From: JAENVU01 sp963801105
GTDB lineage: Bacteria; Actinomycetota; Acidimicrobiia; IMCC26256; JAENVU01
Assembly: GCA_963801105.1 (NCBI GenBank)
Contig: CAWDDH010000003.1
Coordinates: 2,232,001-2,296,000, forward strand
Reading direction: 5' to 3'
DNA: 64,000 bases
The first letter of the stretch is position 1; each line of letters starts with the position of its first letter. Of the stretch, positions 26,191 to 34,621 are shown piece after piece. Both the position numbers and the translations under genes were made by a program. The notes under the pieces are model-generated. The model was not told the origin of the DNA and made no database searches. It saw only the letters and a program-made list of their open reading frames with translations.

Positions 26191-26685
26191 ATGACCGAGC
26201 CACTCAGCTTCCGTCTCCTGCCCGAGCCCGACGTCCACGACGTGCTGCAACGCACCCTGGAGCGGGTCAACAAGGCGTCGAACGCGGCCCGGACGCGCAT
26301 TCTCGAGGGCAAGGTCACCGGCAAGGCCGACCGCAAGGCGATCGTCAAGGAGGAGATGGACCGGTTCAAGCTCCCCGCGTCGCTCTCCGCCGCGGCGGCC
26401 GAGCGCGTGGTGCTCAGCCTGACCAAGCAGAAGTTCGGGACCTACCAGTCGCTGGTCCTGCCGCCGTCCTCGGTCAAGTGGCCCGCGTCGGACCGCGTCA
26501 ACCTGCCGACCGCGAGCGGCAAGCGCACGGTGCGCGTCTACGTCGAGCCGGGCCGGGGCAGCCTCCGCCCGCCGCTCGAGGGCAAGGCCGCCGCGCTCGT
26601 GTTCCGCAACGGCCGGTTCGAGCTGGTGGATGCCTCGGCGCCGCCCGCCGAGCCGACGTCGGTGCTGCCCTGGGACCGCGATTGA
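26191..26685 (+). CDS. stand-alone protein resembling the N-terminal domain of TnpB-like transposases
   Basis: The 164-residue protein opens FRLLPEPDVHDVLQRTLERVNKASN. It has a middle helical stretch with FKLPASLSAAAAERV, then RVNLPTASGKRTVRVYVEPGRG and ends ALVFRNGRFELV. This order resembles the region before the RuvC domain of IS200/IS605 OrfB proteins (LLPTPEQ, LERxNxAC, FGLSAQ, DLVYRDGRFYL). No RuvC domain or DED residues follow; the next gene starts 17 bp later. The resemblance is by eye, so the call is tentative. CACACT lies 10 nt before the ATG. It may be a domesticated remnant. Confidence 0.45.
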   Translation: MTEPLSFRLLPEPDVHDVLQRTLERVNKASNAARTRILEGKVTGKADRKAIVKEEMDRFKLPASLSAAAAERVVLSLTKQKFGTYQSLVLPPSSVKWPASDRVNLPTASGKRTVRVYVEPGRGSLRPPLEGKAAALVFRNGRFELVDASAPPAEPTSVLPWDRD

Positions 26686-26701
26686 CCCGCCGGCGGCGTC
26701 G

Positions 26702-27295
26702 GTGACCCACGTCCTGCTCGTCCGGCACGGTCAGTCGACCTGGAACGCCGACGGCCGGTGGCAGGGGCGCGCCGATCCGCCGCTGTCGGACCTGGGCCGG
26801 CGCCAGGCCGAGGTCGCTGCCGCGGCGATCACGGGGCACGGCATCACGCGCGTGTGTGCGTCGCCCCTGCGCCGCGCGCACGAGACGGCGAGCGTCCTCG
26901 CCGCGAGCCTCGGGCTGGTCGTGCACCCCGACGACCGGCTCATGGAGCGCGACGCGGGGGAGTGGCAGGGCCGGACCCACACCGAGATCGAGGCCGGGTG
27001 GCCGGGCTATCTCGCCGAGGGCCGCCGGCCGGAGGGCTTCGAGCCCGACGACGTGCTGCACGATCGCGCGCTCGCCGCGATCCACGAGATCGCCGCCGCC
27101 CCCGAGCCGGTGATCGTGGTGAGCCACGGCGGGCTGATCCGGGTGGTCGAGCGGGCGCTCGGCTCCGAGCCCCACTCGGTGCCGAACCTGGGTGGACTCG
27201 AGCTCCGACGGGTGCCCGAGGGCCTGGAGCTGGTCCGGCGCACGGTGCTGATCGATGCGGCCGCGGTGACGGTCACCGCGCCGCCCGAGGTCTGA
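26702..27295 (+). CDS. histidine phosphatase family protein (phosphoglycerate mutase-like)
   Basis: The 197-residue enzyme begins VLLVRHGQSTWN with the phospho-accepting His, and has ASPLRRAHETA (second Arg), a catalytic Glu in MERDAGEWQG and the second His in VIVVSHGGLIR. These four residues define the histidine phosphatase superfamily. The size fits small broad-specificity phosphatases (PhoE/CobC-like) rather than glycolytic mutase. The GTG start lies 17 bp after the preceding gene. Confidence 0.9.
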   Translation: MTHVLLVRHGQSTWNADGRWQGRADPPLSDLGRRQAEVAAAAITGHGITRVCASPLRRAHETASVLAASLGLVVHPDDRLMERDAGEWQGRTHTEIEAGWPGYLAEGRRPEGFEPDDVLHDRALAAIHEIAAAPEPVIVVSHGGLIRVVERALGSEPHSVPNLGGLELRRVPEGLELVRRTVLIDAAAVTVTAPPEV

Positions 27296-27378
27296 GGCCG
27301 CCCGGGGTCCCCGGCCGCGCGGGGCCCCGCCGCGCCGCCGTGCGTGCATCGGCGCAGGTGCCGTGTCAGGGTGGGCCC

Positions 27379-27885
27379 GTGGCCGCACCGTTCTGCTTCG
27401 ACCGCCGTTGGAGCTTCCCGATCACACCGGACACGCTCTGGCGCGTCCTGGAGCGCACCGACGCGTACCCGGTCTGGTGGTCGTGGCTGCGCGAGTTCGA
27501 CGCCGACGGCCTGCGCGCCGGCTCGACCGCGTCCTGCACGATCCAGTCGCCCCTGCCCTACGCGCTGCACTGTCGGATCCACGTGAACGAGCTGGTCCCG
27601 CCCCGCGGATCCGGATCCGGCGTGGAGCCGCGGCCGGGTCTCGTCGCCGCGACGATCGACGGCGACCTGCGCGGTCCGGCCCGGCTGGAGGTTGCCGGCG
27701 ACGGGTACGGATCGACCGCCCGGCTGGTCTGGTCGCTGGATCTGGGGAACCCGGTGCTCGGCGCGCTCGCCCGGGTGGCCCGGCCGCTCATGACCGTCGC
27801 GCACGACGTGGTCGTCGGGACCGGGGTGGAGCAGTTCCGGCGCCGGGCGCTCGTCTCCGAGATCGGCAGCAGCGGCGCGGCGTGA
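27379..27885 (+). CDS. SRPBCC-family (START-like) protein
   Basis: The 168-residue protein begins with FDRRWSFPITPDTLWRVLERTDAYPVWWSWLREF divided over strand and helix, the opening of polyketide cyclase/START-like helix-grip proteins that bind hydrophobic ligands in a deep pocket. GNPVLGALARVARPLM is the long C-terminal helix. The ligand is unknown. CAGGGT at 27367-27372, 6 nt before the GTG, may be a leaderless promoter. Confidence 0.8.
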   Translation: MAAPFCFDRRWSFPITPDTLWRVLERTDAYPVWWSWLREFDADGLRAGSTASCTIQSPLPYALHCRIHVNELVPPRGSGSGVEPRPGLVAATIDGDLRGPARLEVAGDGYGSTARLVWSLDLGNPVLGALARVARPLMTVAHDVVVGTGVEQFRRRALVSEIGSSGAA

Positions 27886-27941
27886 GGGCCATGTCCCCGC
27901 GCGGCGCGGACCGGGCCCGGCATACCCGGAGGCGGACCTTC

Positions 27942-27947
27942 TAGACT
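27942..27947 (+). promoter_or_regulatory. TAGACT -10 box for the HelR-like gene
   Basis: TAGACT lies 29 nt before the GTG at 27977. A start near 27954 would give a short leader of about 23 nt containing GCGGAG 6 nt before the GTG, unlike the leaderless genes nearby. Confidence 0.45.
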
Positions 27948-27976
27948 CTTCGGCTCCCCGTGGTGCGGAGCCATTT

Positions 27977-30293
27977 GTGTCGCCATCCCGACAAGACCCC
28001 GAGATCGTCGCCGAGCAGGCCTACCTCGACGCGGTCTACGAGCGCCTGGAGGCGATGCGGTCCTCGGCCTCCTCGGTCGCCGAGGCCTACGCGGACGTGC
28101 GCCGCGGCGGAACCCACCAGGCCCGGCTCGAACGGGACATCGCGGTCGAGACCACCCAGCGCCGGCTCGCCGCGCTGGACATCGGCGACACGCCGCTCTG
28201 CTTCGGGCGGCTCGACCTCGACGACGCCCAGCGCTTCTACGTGGGACGGCTCGGCGTCGACGACGCCGAGCACACCCCGCTGGTGATCGACTGGCGGGCG
28301 CCGGTCGCCGAGCCGTTCTACCGGGCGACCGCGGTCTCCCGGATGGGCGTACTGCGTCGCCGCCACATCCTGACCAAGCGGGGCCGTGAGGTCGTCGGCC
28401 TCGACGACGAGGTGTTCGACGCGGGAGCCGTTGGTGAGTCCGGTCTCACCGTCATGGGCGAGGGTGCGTTGTTCGCGGCGCTCGAGCGAGAGCGCACCGG
28501 TCGCATGGGCGACATCGTGGCCACCATCCAGGCCGAGCAGGACGAGGCCGTGCGCGCCGATCTGCCGGGCGCGCTGATCGTCTCCGGGGGCCCCGGCACC
28601 GGCAAGACCGCGGTCGCGCTCCACCGGGCGGCGTACCTCCTCTACACCTACCGCCGCCAGCTCGCGGGCAACGGTGTCCTCCTCGTGGGACCGAGCGCCG
28701 TGTTCCTGCGCTACATCGAGCAGGTCCTGCCGTCGCTCGGCGAGGACGAGGTCCAGCTCGCGACCGTGACCGGGCTGAAGCCGGTCCTCGCCGCGGTCCG
28801 GACCGAGGATCCCGTCACCGCGACGGTGAAGGGCGACGTGCGGATGGCGAGCGTGCTCCAGCGGGCACTCGCAGACCGCCAGCGACCGCCGCGCCAGGAC
28901 GTCACGCTCCGGTTCGACGGCATGCGCCTGCGGATCCCGCGCCGGGACTGCCGCCGCATCGCGGAGCGGACGCGCCGCAAGCCCGGCACGCACAACGAGC
29001 GGCGGCCGATCATCGAGCGCATGGTCCTCGACCGGTTGATCCACCAGTACCGCGACGCGATGACGCGTACGCAGCGCGAGATGCTCGAGCTCTCCGACGT
29101 CGACGCGCACTACGACCCGCAGGTGGCGCGCTCGCTCGCCCGCGGGGACGCGCCGCCACCCGACTGGGAGCGCGAGATCCGCGGCCGCCTGCGGCGCACC
29201 CCCGAGGTCCGCGCGCTGCTCGAGCGCATGTGGCCGATCCTCTCCGGGGCCGAGCTGGTCCACGACCTCTTCTCGTTCCGCGCGCTCGATCCGCTCCGCG
29301 AGCGAGGGCATCCTCGGCCCGGCCGAGCAGGAGCTCCTCGAACGGCCGCGCTCGGCGTCGGTGCGCGACGTCGACTGGACCGACGCCGACGTCGCGCTCG
29401 TCGACGAGGCCGACGCGCTCTGCGGCCCGGTCGAGGCGGCGCGCCCCGGCCGGTCGCGCCGGCGCTCGGAGATGGACCGCGCCGTGGCCGATGCCGCGAC
29501 GCGCACCGTCCGCGAGCTCGGGCTCGGTCAGTACATGACCGCGGCCGACCTCGCCGCGCGCTTCACCGAGCCGGGCGCGGGTGGGAGCGGGATCCCGCAG
29601 CTGCGCATGTTCGGCCACATCCTCGTGGACGAGGCCCAGGACCTCACGCCGATGCAGTGGCGCATGCTCGGGCGCCGCTGCCCGACCGGCTCGTGCACGC
29701 TCGTGGGCGACTTCGGTCAGGCGTCCCGGGCCGGCGCGGCCTCGGGATGGGACGACGTCCTCTCGCATCTGGTCACCAACGACGTGCCCCGCCGTGTGGA
29801 TCTCACCGTCAACTACCGCACGCCGAGCGAGATCATGGAGCTCGCCAACCGGCTGCTGGCGGTGGCCGCACCGGAGATCCCCGCCACGCGCTCGGTCCGG
29901 GCGACGGGCGACCGGCCCGAGTTCCGGCGGGTCGAGAACGTCGTCGAGGCGGCGGCCGCGACCGCGCGCGAGCTTGCGGGCCGGCGGGGGACCATCGCGG
30001 TGATCGCGCCCCTCGAGCTCCACGCGGGTCTCGTCGACGCGCTCGCCGACGTCGGCGCGGTGGCCACCGGGCCCGAGGCGCTCGACGCGCGCGTCGGCAT
30101 CTTCACCGCACTCGACGCGAAGGGCCTGGAGTTCGACCACGTGGTCGTCGTCGAGCCGGCCTCCCTCGTGGCGCCCGACCGCCCGGGCCTGCGCATGCTC
30201 TACGTGACGCTCACCCGCGCGACCCAGACGCTCGCGGTCGTGCACCACGACCCGCTCCCCGAAGCGCTCGCCGAGATGACCCCTACTCCCTGA
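27977..30293 (+). pseudogene. HelR/HelD-like superfamily 1 helicase, frameshifted
   Basis: Frame 1 (27977 to about 29288) has an N-terminal coiled region and Walker A GGPGTGKTAVALHRAAYLLY, ending in FSFRAL. The +1 frame continues as IRSASEGILGPAEQELL, then ILVDEAQDLTPMQW (motif II), DLTVNYRTPSEI, AKGLEFDHVVVVEP and LYVTLTRATQTL. Removing one base near 29288 gives a 771-residue protein, normal for actinobacterial HelR. HelR/HelD proteins remove stalled or rifamycin-bound RNA polymerase from DNA and can give rifamycin tolerance. The break is in the middle of the ATPase and may be a sequence error. Confidence 0.8.
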
Positions 30294-30324
30294 CCCCCGG
30301 GTCGGGGCGGCCGTCCCGTGCCGC

Positions 30325-31800
30325 TCAGCGGGGGAGGGGCGGGACCGTCGGGCGCTCGAGCCAGGCGTGGAAGAACGCCGTGAGCGGGCGTCGGGAGATC
30401 CGCTCGGCCAGGGCGACGAACTCGGCCGTGGTCGCGGTGGCGTACCGGTGCTCGGCGGCCCAGGTCGAGAGGATCCGGAAGAACACGTCGTCGCCGACGG
30501 TGCGCCGGAGCGCGTGCAGGGTCAGCGCGCCCCGCTCGTAGACGCTCGTGGAGAACATCGCGCGGGCGCCGGGATCGAGGATCGGGCCGAGGCGGGCGGC
30601 GTCGGACGCGCGCAGGCCGGCCATGGTGCGGTCGAGGTCGAAGTCCGGGTGGGCGTGTGCCATCCAGAGGTACTGCGAATACTCGGCGAACCCCTCGTTG
30701 AGCCAGATGTCGGACCAGTGCCGGATCCCCACCGAGTCGCCGAACCACTGGTGCGCCAGCTCGTGGGCGACGACGAGCTCGGCGTCGACATCGGTCCCGA
30801 GCATGTCGCGGGCGAAGAGCGCGAGCGTCTGGGTCTCGAGCGCGTACCCGAGGTCACGGTCGACGGTGACCTCGCCGTACTCCCCGAACGGATACGGCCC
30901 GAAGACCGACGCGAAGTAGTCGACCATCGCCCCCGTCGGCTCGAAGCCCCGGACCGCGCGCGGGGAGAGCGAGTCGGGGACGAAGCTGCGGAGCGGGACC
31001 CCGGCGGGGCTCACCGCGGTCTCCTCGCGCATCGGGGCGACGACGACCGTGGCGAGATAGGTGGCCATCGGACGGTCCATCTCCCAGTGCCACGTCCGCC
31101 GACCGGCGTGGAGCCCGGTGGGGACGAGGTGCCCGTTGGCCGCGGCGGTCAGGCGGGTGGGCACGTCGACGCGGATGGAGAAGGTCGCCTTGTCGGCGGG
31201 CCGATCGTTGCTCGGGAACCAGGTGCGCGCCCCGTCGGGTTCGCTGACGACGAAGACGTTCCCGTCGCGCGTGCGGTTCCACCCGATCGACCCGCCGGGG
31301 CCGGAGCCGGGCTCGGTCGGATCCGGGAGCGCGCGGGGCACTCCGTGGTAGTGGATCTCGATCCGGAACGCCTGGCCCGCGCTCAGCGCCTGCGCGGGGT
31401 GCACGCCGAGCACGCCGTCGCTCCGGCGTACCGTCGCCCGGCGTCGGTCGACGGTCACGCCGTCGACGGTGAGGCCGACGAGGTCGAGCCGGATGGTGCG
31501 CAGCGCCCGGGTGGCGGTCGCGTCGATACGCGCGGTCGCGGTGACGTCGGCGTGGTCCGGCGTGTACCGGAGACGCAGGTCGTAGTGGCCGACGTCGTAG
31601 CCGCGGTCGCCGCCGGCCGTGGAGTACGCGTCGGGCCGGGGCGTCGGCGGACTCGAGCGAGTCACGCCCGGCGAGCCGGAGCTCGAGCAGGCCGCCAGGC
31701 CGACCGCCGCGGCGAGGCCGACCGCCACGATGAGGCCGTGCGCCCCGAACCGACCGAACGTCCCGGCGTCGGCGCGGGCGGACGAGCGGGTCGCGGGCAT
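30325..31800 (-). CDS. M1 family metallopeptidase, lipoprotein
   Basis: The 491-residue protein has a signal peptide ending in lipobox LAAC (Cys38), an N-terminal beta domain, and zinc motif HELAH at 346-350 with the third ligand Glu369 in WLNEGFAEY. The substrate-anchoring exopeptidase motif is replaced by YALETQT. It should be an aminopeptidase anchored on the outer face of the membrane. CAGGAT on the minus strand (31807-31812), 6 nt before the ATG, suggests a leaderless mRNA. It is divergent from the M3 peptidase. Confidence 0.9.
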   Translation of the reverse strand: MPATRSSARADAGTFGRFGAHGLIVAVGLAAAVGLAACSSSGSPGVTRSSPPTPRPDAYSTAGGDRGYDVGHYDLRLRYTPDHADVTATARIDATATRALRTIRLDLVGLTVDGVTVDRRRATVRRSDGVLGVHPAQALSAGQAFRIEIHYHGVPRALPDPTEPGSGPGGSIGWNRTRDGNVFVVSEPDGARTWFPSNDRPADKATFSIRVDVPTRLTAAANGHLVPTGLHAGRRTWHWEMDRPMATYLATVVVAPMREETAVSPAGVPLRSFVPDSLSPRAVRGFEPTGAMVDYFASVFGPYPFGEYGEVTVDRDLGYALETQTLALFARDMLGTDVDAELVVAHELAHQWFGDSVGIRHWSDIWLNEGFAEYSQYLWMAHAHPDFDLDRTMAGLRASDAARLGPILDPGARAMFSTSVYERGALTLHALRRTVGDDVFFRILSTWAAEHRYATATTAEFVALAERISRRPLTAFFHAWLERPTVPPLPR

Positions 31801-31861
31801 CCCGTCATCCTGGCCGACGGCTCGCGTGATGCGGCGGAACTCCGCTGCCGTCGCCGCCGCG

Positions 31862-31867
31862 TAGCCT
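31862..31867 (+). promoter_or_regulatory. TAGCCT -10-like box, leaderless-type promoter
   Basis: TAGCCT ends 7 nt before the ATG at 31875, in the 74-bp gap between the two divergent peptidase genes. Confidence 0.5.
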
Positions 31868-31874
31868 GCACGCC

Positions 31875-33686
31875 ATGACTGCAACCGGGACGGATCTGAC
31901 CGCGGCCGACGTCGCCTGGAATCTCGAGCCGCTCGTGGAGGACGAGGGCATCGCCGGCGTCGAGGACCACCTGCGTGAGGCGACCCGCCTCGCGGGAGCG
32001 ATCGAGCAGGCCCGTGGCACGATCGCGACGCTCGACGCGGGAGGCCTCGCGGAGGTGATGGGGCTCGTCGGTGACCTCCAGGAGCACCTCGGGCGCGCCG
32101 GCTCGTACGCCGGTCTGCGCTTCACCGTCGACACCGGCGATCCCGAGCGCGGCGCTCTCATGCAGCGCGTGGACGAGGAGTCCACCGCGATCGCGACCCG
32201 TGTGATCTTCCTCGAGCTGGAGTGGGCCGCCGTGCCCGACGAGGTGGCCGATGCGCTGCTCGCCGACGACCGGCTCGCGTTCTGCGCCTACTACCTGCGC
32301 TCCGCGCGCCGGTACCGGCCACACCTGCTCACCGAGCCCGAGGAGAAGATCCTCGCGGAGAAGGACGTCACCGGTGCGAGTGCCTGGTCCCGGCTCTTCA
32401 GCGAGCTGACGTCCGCGATCACGGTCGACCTCGACGGCGAGTCGGTGCCGCTCGAGCAGGGACTGTCCCGCCTCAGCTCCCCGGACCGCTCGGTGCGCGC
32501 CGGCGCCGCCGCGGCGGTGACCGAGGGGCTCGCGCCGGGGTTGCGGACGCGGGCGTTCGTGTTCAACACGTTGCTGGCCGACAAGTCGACCGACGACCGG
32601 CTCCGTTCCTACGACTCGTGGGTGGCGAGCCGGAACCTCGCCAACGAGGCGAGCGACGAATCCGTGCAGGCGCTCGTCGAGGCGGTGGTCCACCGGTACG
32701 ACATCCCGCAGCGCTGGTACGCGCTCAAGGCGCAGCTGCTCGGCGTGGACCGGCTCGCCGACTACGACCGGATGGCGAGCGTCGCCGAATCGGAGGTCGA
32801 GTTCGGCTGGGACGAGGCGCGCGGGCTCGTGATGGACGTGTACGCGTCGTTCTCACCCGAGCTGGCGTCGATCGCGGAGCGGTTCTTCGCAGAGTCGTGG
32901 ATCGACGCGCCGATGCGCCCGGGGAAGCGGCCGGGCGCCTTCTGCGCGTACACCGTGCCCTCGCACCACCCCTACCTGCTGCTCAACTGGACGTCGAGCC
33001 GGCGCGACGTGCTCACGCTCGCGCACGAGATGGGGCACGGGCTCCACGCCTACCTGTCGCGCGGTCAGGGGGTGTTCCACATGAGCACGCCGCTCACGCT
33101 CGCCGAGACGGCGTCGGTCTTCGGCGAGACGGTCACGTTCGGCCGCCTGCTCGACGCGACCCCCGATCCGGACGCGCGGCTCGCGCTGCTCGCGGAGAGC
33201 CTCGAAGGCCAGATCGCGACGGTGTTCCGTCAGATCGCGATGAACCGGTTCGAGCACGCCGTGCACACCCACCGGCGCGAGGTCGGCGAGCTGAGCGTCG
33301 AGGACTTCTGCAACGCATGGGCCGACACGCAGACCCCGATGCTCGGCGACGCGGTCGAGGTGACCGAGGGCTACCGCACGTGGTGGTCCTACGTGCCGCA
33401 CTTCATCGGCACGCCGGGCTACGTCTACGCGTACGCCTACGGTCAGCTGCTCGCGCTGTCGGTGTACCGCCGGTACGAGGAGCGCGGCGCCGACTTCGTG
33501 CCCGCGTACCTCGAGCTGCTCGCCGCGGGCGGCTCGAAGTCGCCCGAGGAGCTCGGCAAGATCGTGGACTGCGACCTTGCCGACCCCGGCTTCTGGACCG
33601 GTGGGCTCGCGATCGTGGAGCAACAGCTCGAGGCGGCGGAGGCGGCGGCGATCGCGACGGGTCGCGTGACGCTTCCCGCTCCGTGA
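31875..33686 (+). CDS. pepF: M3 family oligoendopeptidase (PepF-like)
   Basis: The 603-residue cytoplasmic enzyme has the zinc site HEMGH at 384-388 in TLAHEMGHGLHAYLSRGQG and downstream ETASVFGET with the third ligand Glu. FIGTPGYVYAYAYGQLLA is the conserved C-terminal substrate-site helix. Length and pattern match oligoendopeptidase F, which cleaves short peptides. It fits with the surface M1 peptidase and the peptide importer at 48-54 kb in peptide use. Its stop overlaps the GTG of an SDR gene. Confidence 0.9.
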   Translation: MTATGTDLTAADVAWNLEPLVEDEGIAGVEDHLREATRLAGAIEQARGTIATLDAGGLAEVMGLVGDLQEHLGRAGSYAGLRFTVDTGDPERGALMQRVDEESTAIATRVIFLELEWAAVPDEVADALLADDRLAFCAYYLRSARRYRPHLLTEPEEKILAEKDVTGASAWSRLFSELTSAITVDLDGESVPLEQGLSRLSSPDRSVRAGAAAAVTEGLAPGLRTRAFVFNTLLADKSTDDRLRSYDSWVASRNLANEASDESVQALVEAVVHRYDIPQRWYALKAQLLGVDRLADYDRMASVAESEVEFGWDEARGLVMDVYASFSPELASIAERFFAESWIDAPMRPGKRPGAFCAYTVPSHHPYLLLNWTSSRRDVLTLAHEMGHGLHAYLSRGQGVFHMSTPLTLAETASVFGETVTFGRLLDATPDPDARLALLAESLEGQIATVFRQIAMNRFEHAVHTHRREVGELSVEDFCNAWADTQTPMLGDAVEVTEGYRTWWSYVPHFIGTPGYVYAYAYGQLLALSVYRRYEERGADFVPAYLELLAAGGSKSPEELGKIVDCDLADPGFWTGGLAIVEQQLEAAEAAAIATGRVTLPAP

Positions 33687-34504
33687 CCACCGAGTCGTCC
33701 GGGGCGGGGCTGCTCGCCGGCCGGTCGGCCGTCGTCACCGGCGGCGGTGGCGGGATCGGGCGCGCGATCGCCGAGCGCTTCGCCGCCGAGGGCGCGCGGG
33801 TCGTCGTCGCCGAGATCGATGCGGCGCGGGCCCGGGAGACCGCCGACGCGATCGTGGCGTCCGGCGGCGAGGTGTCCGCGGTCGTGGTCGACGTGACCGA
33901 CGCGGCGGCCGTCACCGCGCTGGCGGCCGGTGCGGGGGTCGTCGACGTCCTGGTGAACAACGTCGGGCACTACCTCACGCGGGGGAACGACTTCCTCGAG
34001 CACGGTCCCGACGAGTGGGACGCGCTGCACGCGGTCAACCTGCGTCACGTCCTGCTGTGCACCCGCGCGTTCGTCGACGGGATGATCGAGCGCGGCCGCG
34101 GCAGCATCGTGAACGTGAGCTCGGTCGAGGCGTTCCGCGCCATCCCGAGCCGGCCGGTGTACAGCGCGTACAAGGCCGCGGTCACCGGCTTCACCCGCAG
34201 CCTCGCGGTCGATCTCGGCAACGCCGGGGTCCGGGTCAACGCCATCGCCCCGGACCTCACCGAGTCGCTCCAGGTCCGCTACTCGGAGTGGGTCGCACCC
34301 GAGCAGGCCGACCGGATCCCCGCCTGGGTCCCTGTCGGCCGCTTCGGCACCGCGGACGACATCGCCGGCGTCGCGCTGTTCCTCGCGTCCGACCTCTCCG
34401 CCTTCGTCACCGGCACCACCATCCACGCCGACGGCGGCTCGCTCGCCGCCGGTGGCTGGTTCCGCACGCCCGACGGGCGCTGGACCAACCGCCCGGTCCT
34501 CTAG
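33683..34504 (+). CDS. SDR family oxidoreductase
   Basis: The 273-residue classical SDR has TGGGGGIGRAIAERF, an acidic VAEID after beta2, NNVGHYL in place of the usual NNAG, catalytic Ser in VNVSSVEAF and YSAYK. IHADGGSLAAGGWFRTPDGRW is an extended C-terminus seen in some actinobacterial members. The GTG start overlaps the peptidase stop (GTGA). Substrate unknown. Confidence 0.88.
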   Translation: MTTESSGAGLLAGRSAVVTGGGGGIGRAIAERFAAEGARVVVAEIDAARARETADAIVASGGEVSAVVVDVTDAAAVTALAAGAGVVDVLVNNVGHYLTRGNDFLEHGPDEWDALHAVNLRHVLLCTRAFVDGMIERGRGSIVNVSSVEAFRAIPSRPVYSAYKAAVTGFTRSLAVDLGNAGVRVNAIAPDLTESLQVRYSEWVAPEQADRIPAWVPVGRFGTADDIAGVALFLASDLSAFVTGTTIHADGGSLAAGGWFRTPDGRWTNRPVL

Positions 34505-34511
34505 GTCTGCC

Positions 34512-34531
34512 GAGCGTTCCGCGGAACGCTC
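34512..34531. repeat. 20-bp perfect palindrome upstream of the HNH gene
   Basis: GAGCGTTCCGCGGAACGCTC is a perfect 20-bp palindrome 90 bp before the DUF222-HNH start. Its core GTTCCGCGGAAC recurs twice at the gene's 3' end. I do not see it elsewhere in the window. Confidence 0.85.
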
Positions 34532-34621
34532 TTCCCGTCGGCGGGTCCGATTGGTGGTCACACCTGCGTCGTACGATCCGCGAACGTCCGGCTCGGCGGG
34601 CGTTCGAGCGGGAGGTTCGTG

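Noticed and set aside
27302..27314. CCGGGGTCCCCGG hairpin after the phosphatase gene as a terminator
   Set aside because: Short, almost loopless and in extremely GC-rich DNA with no T tract; not distinguishable from chance.
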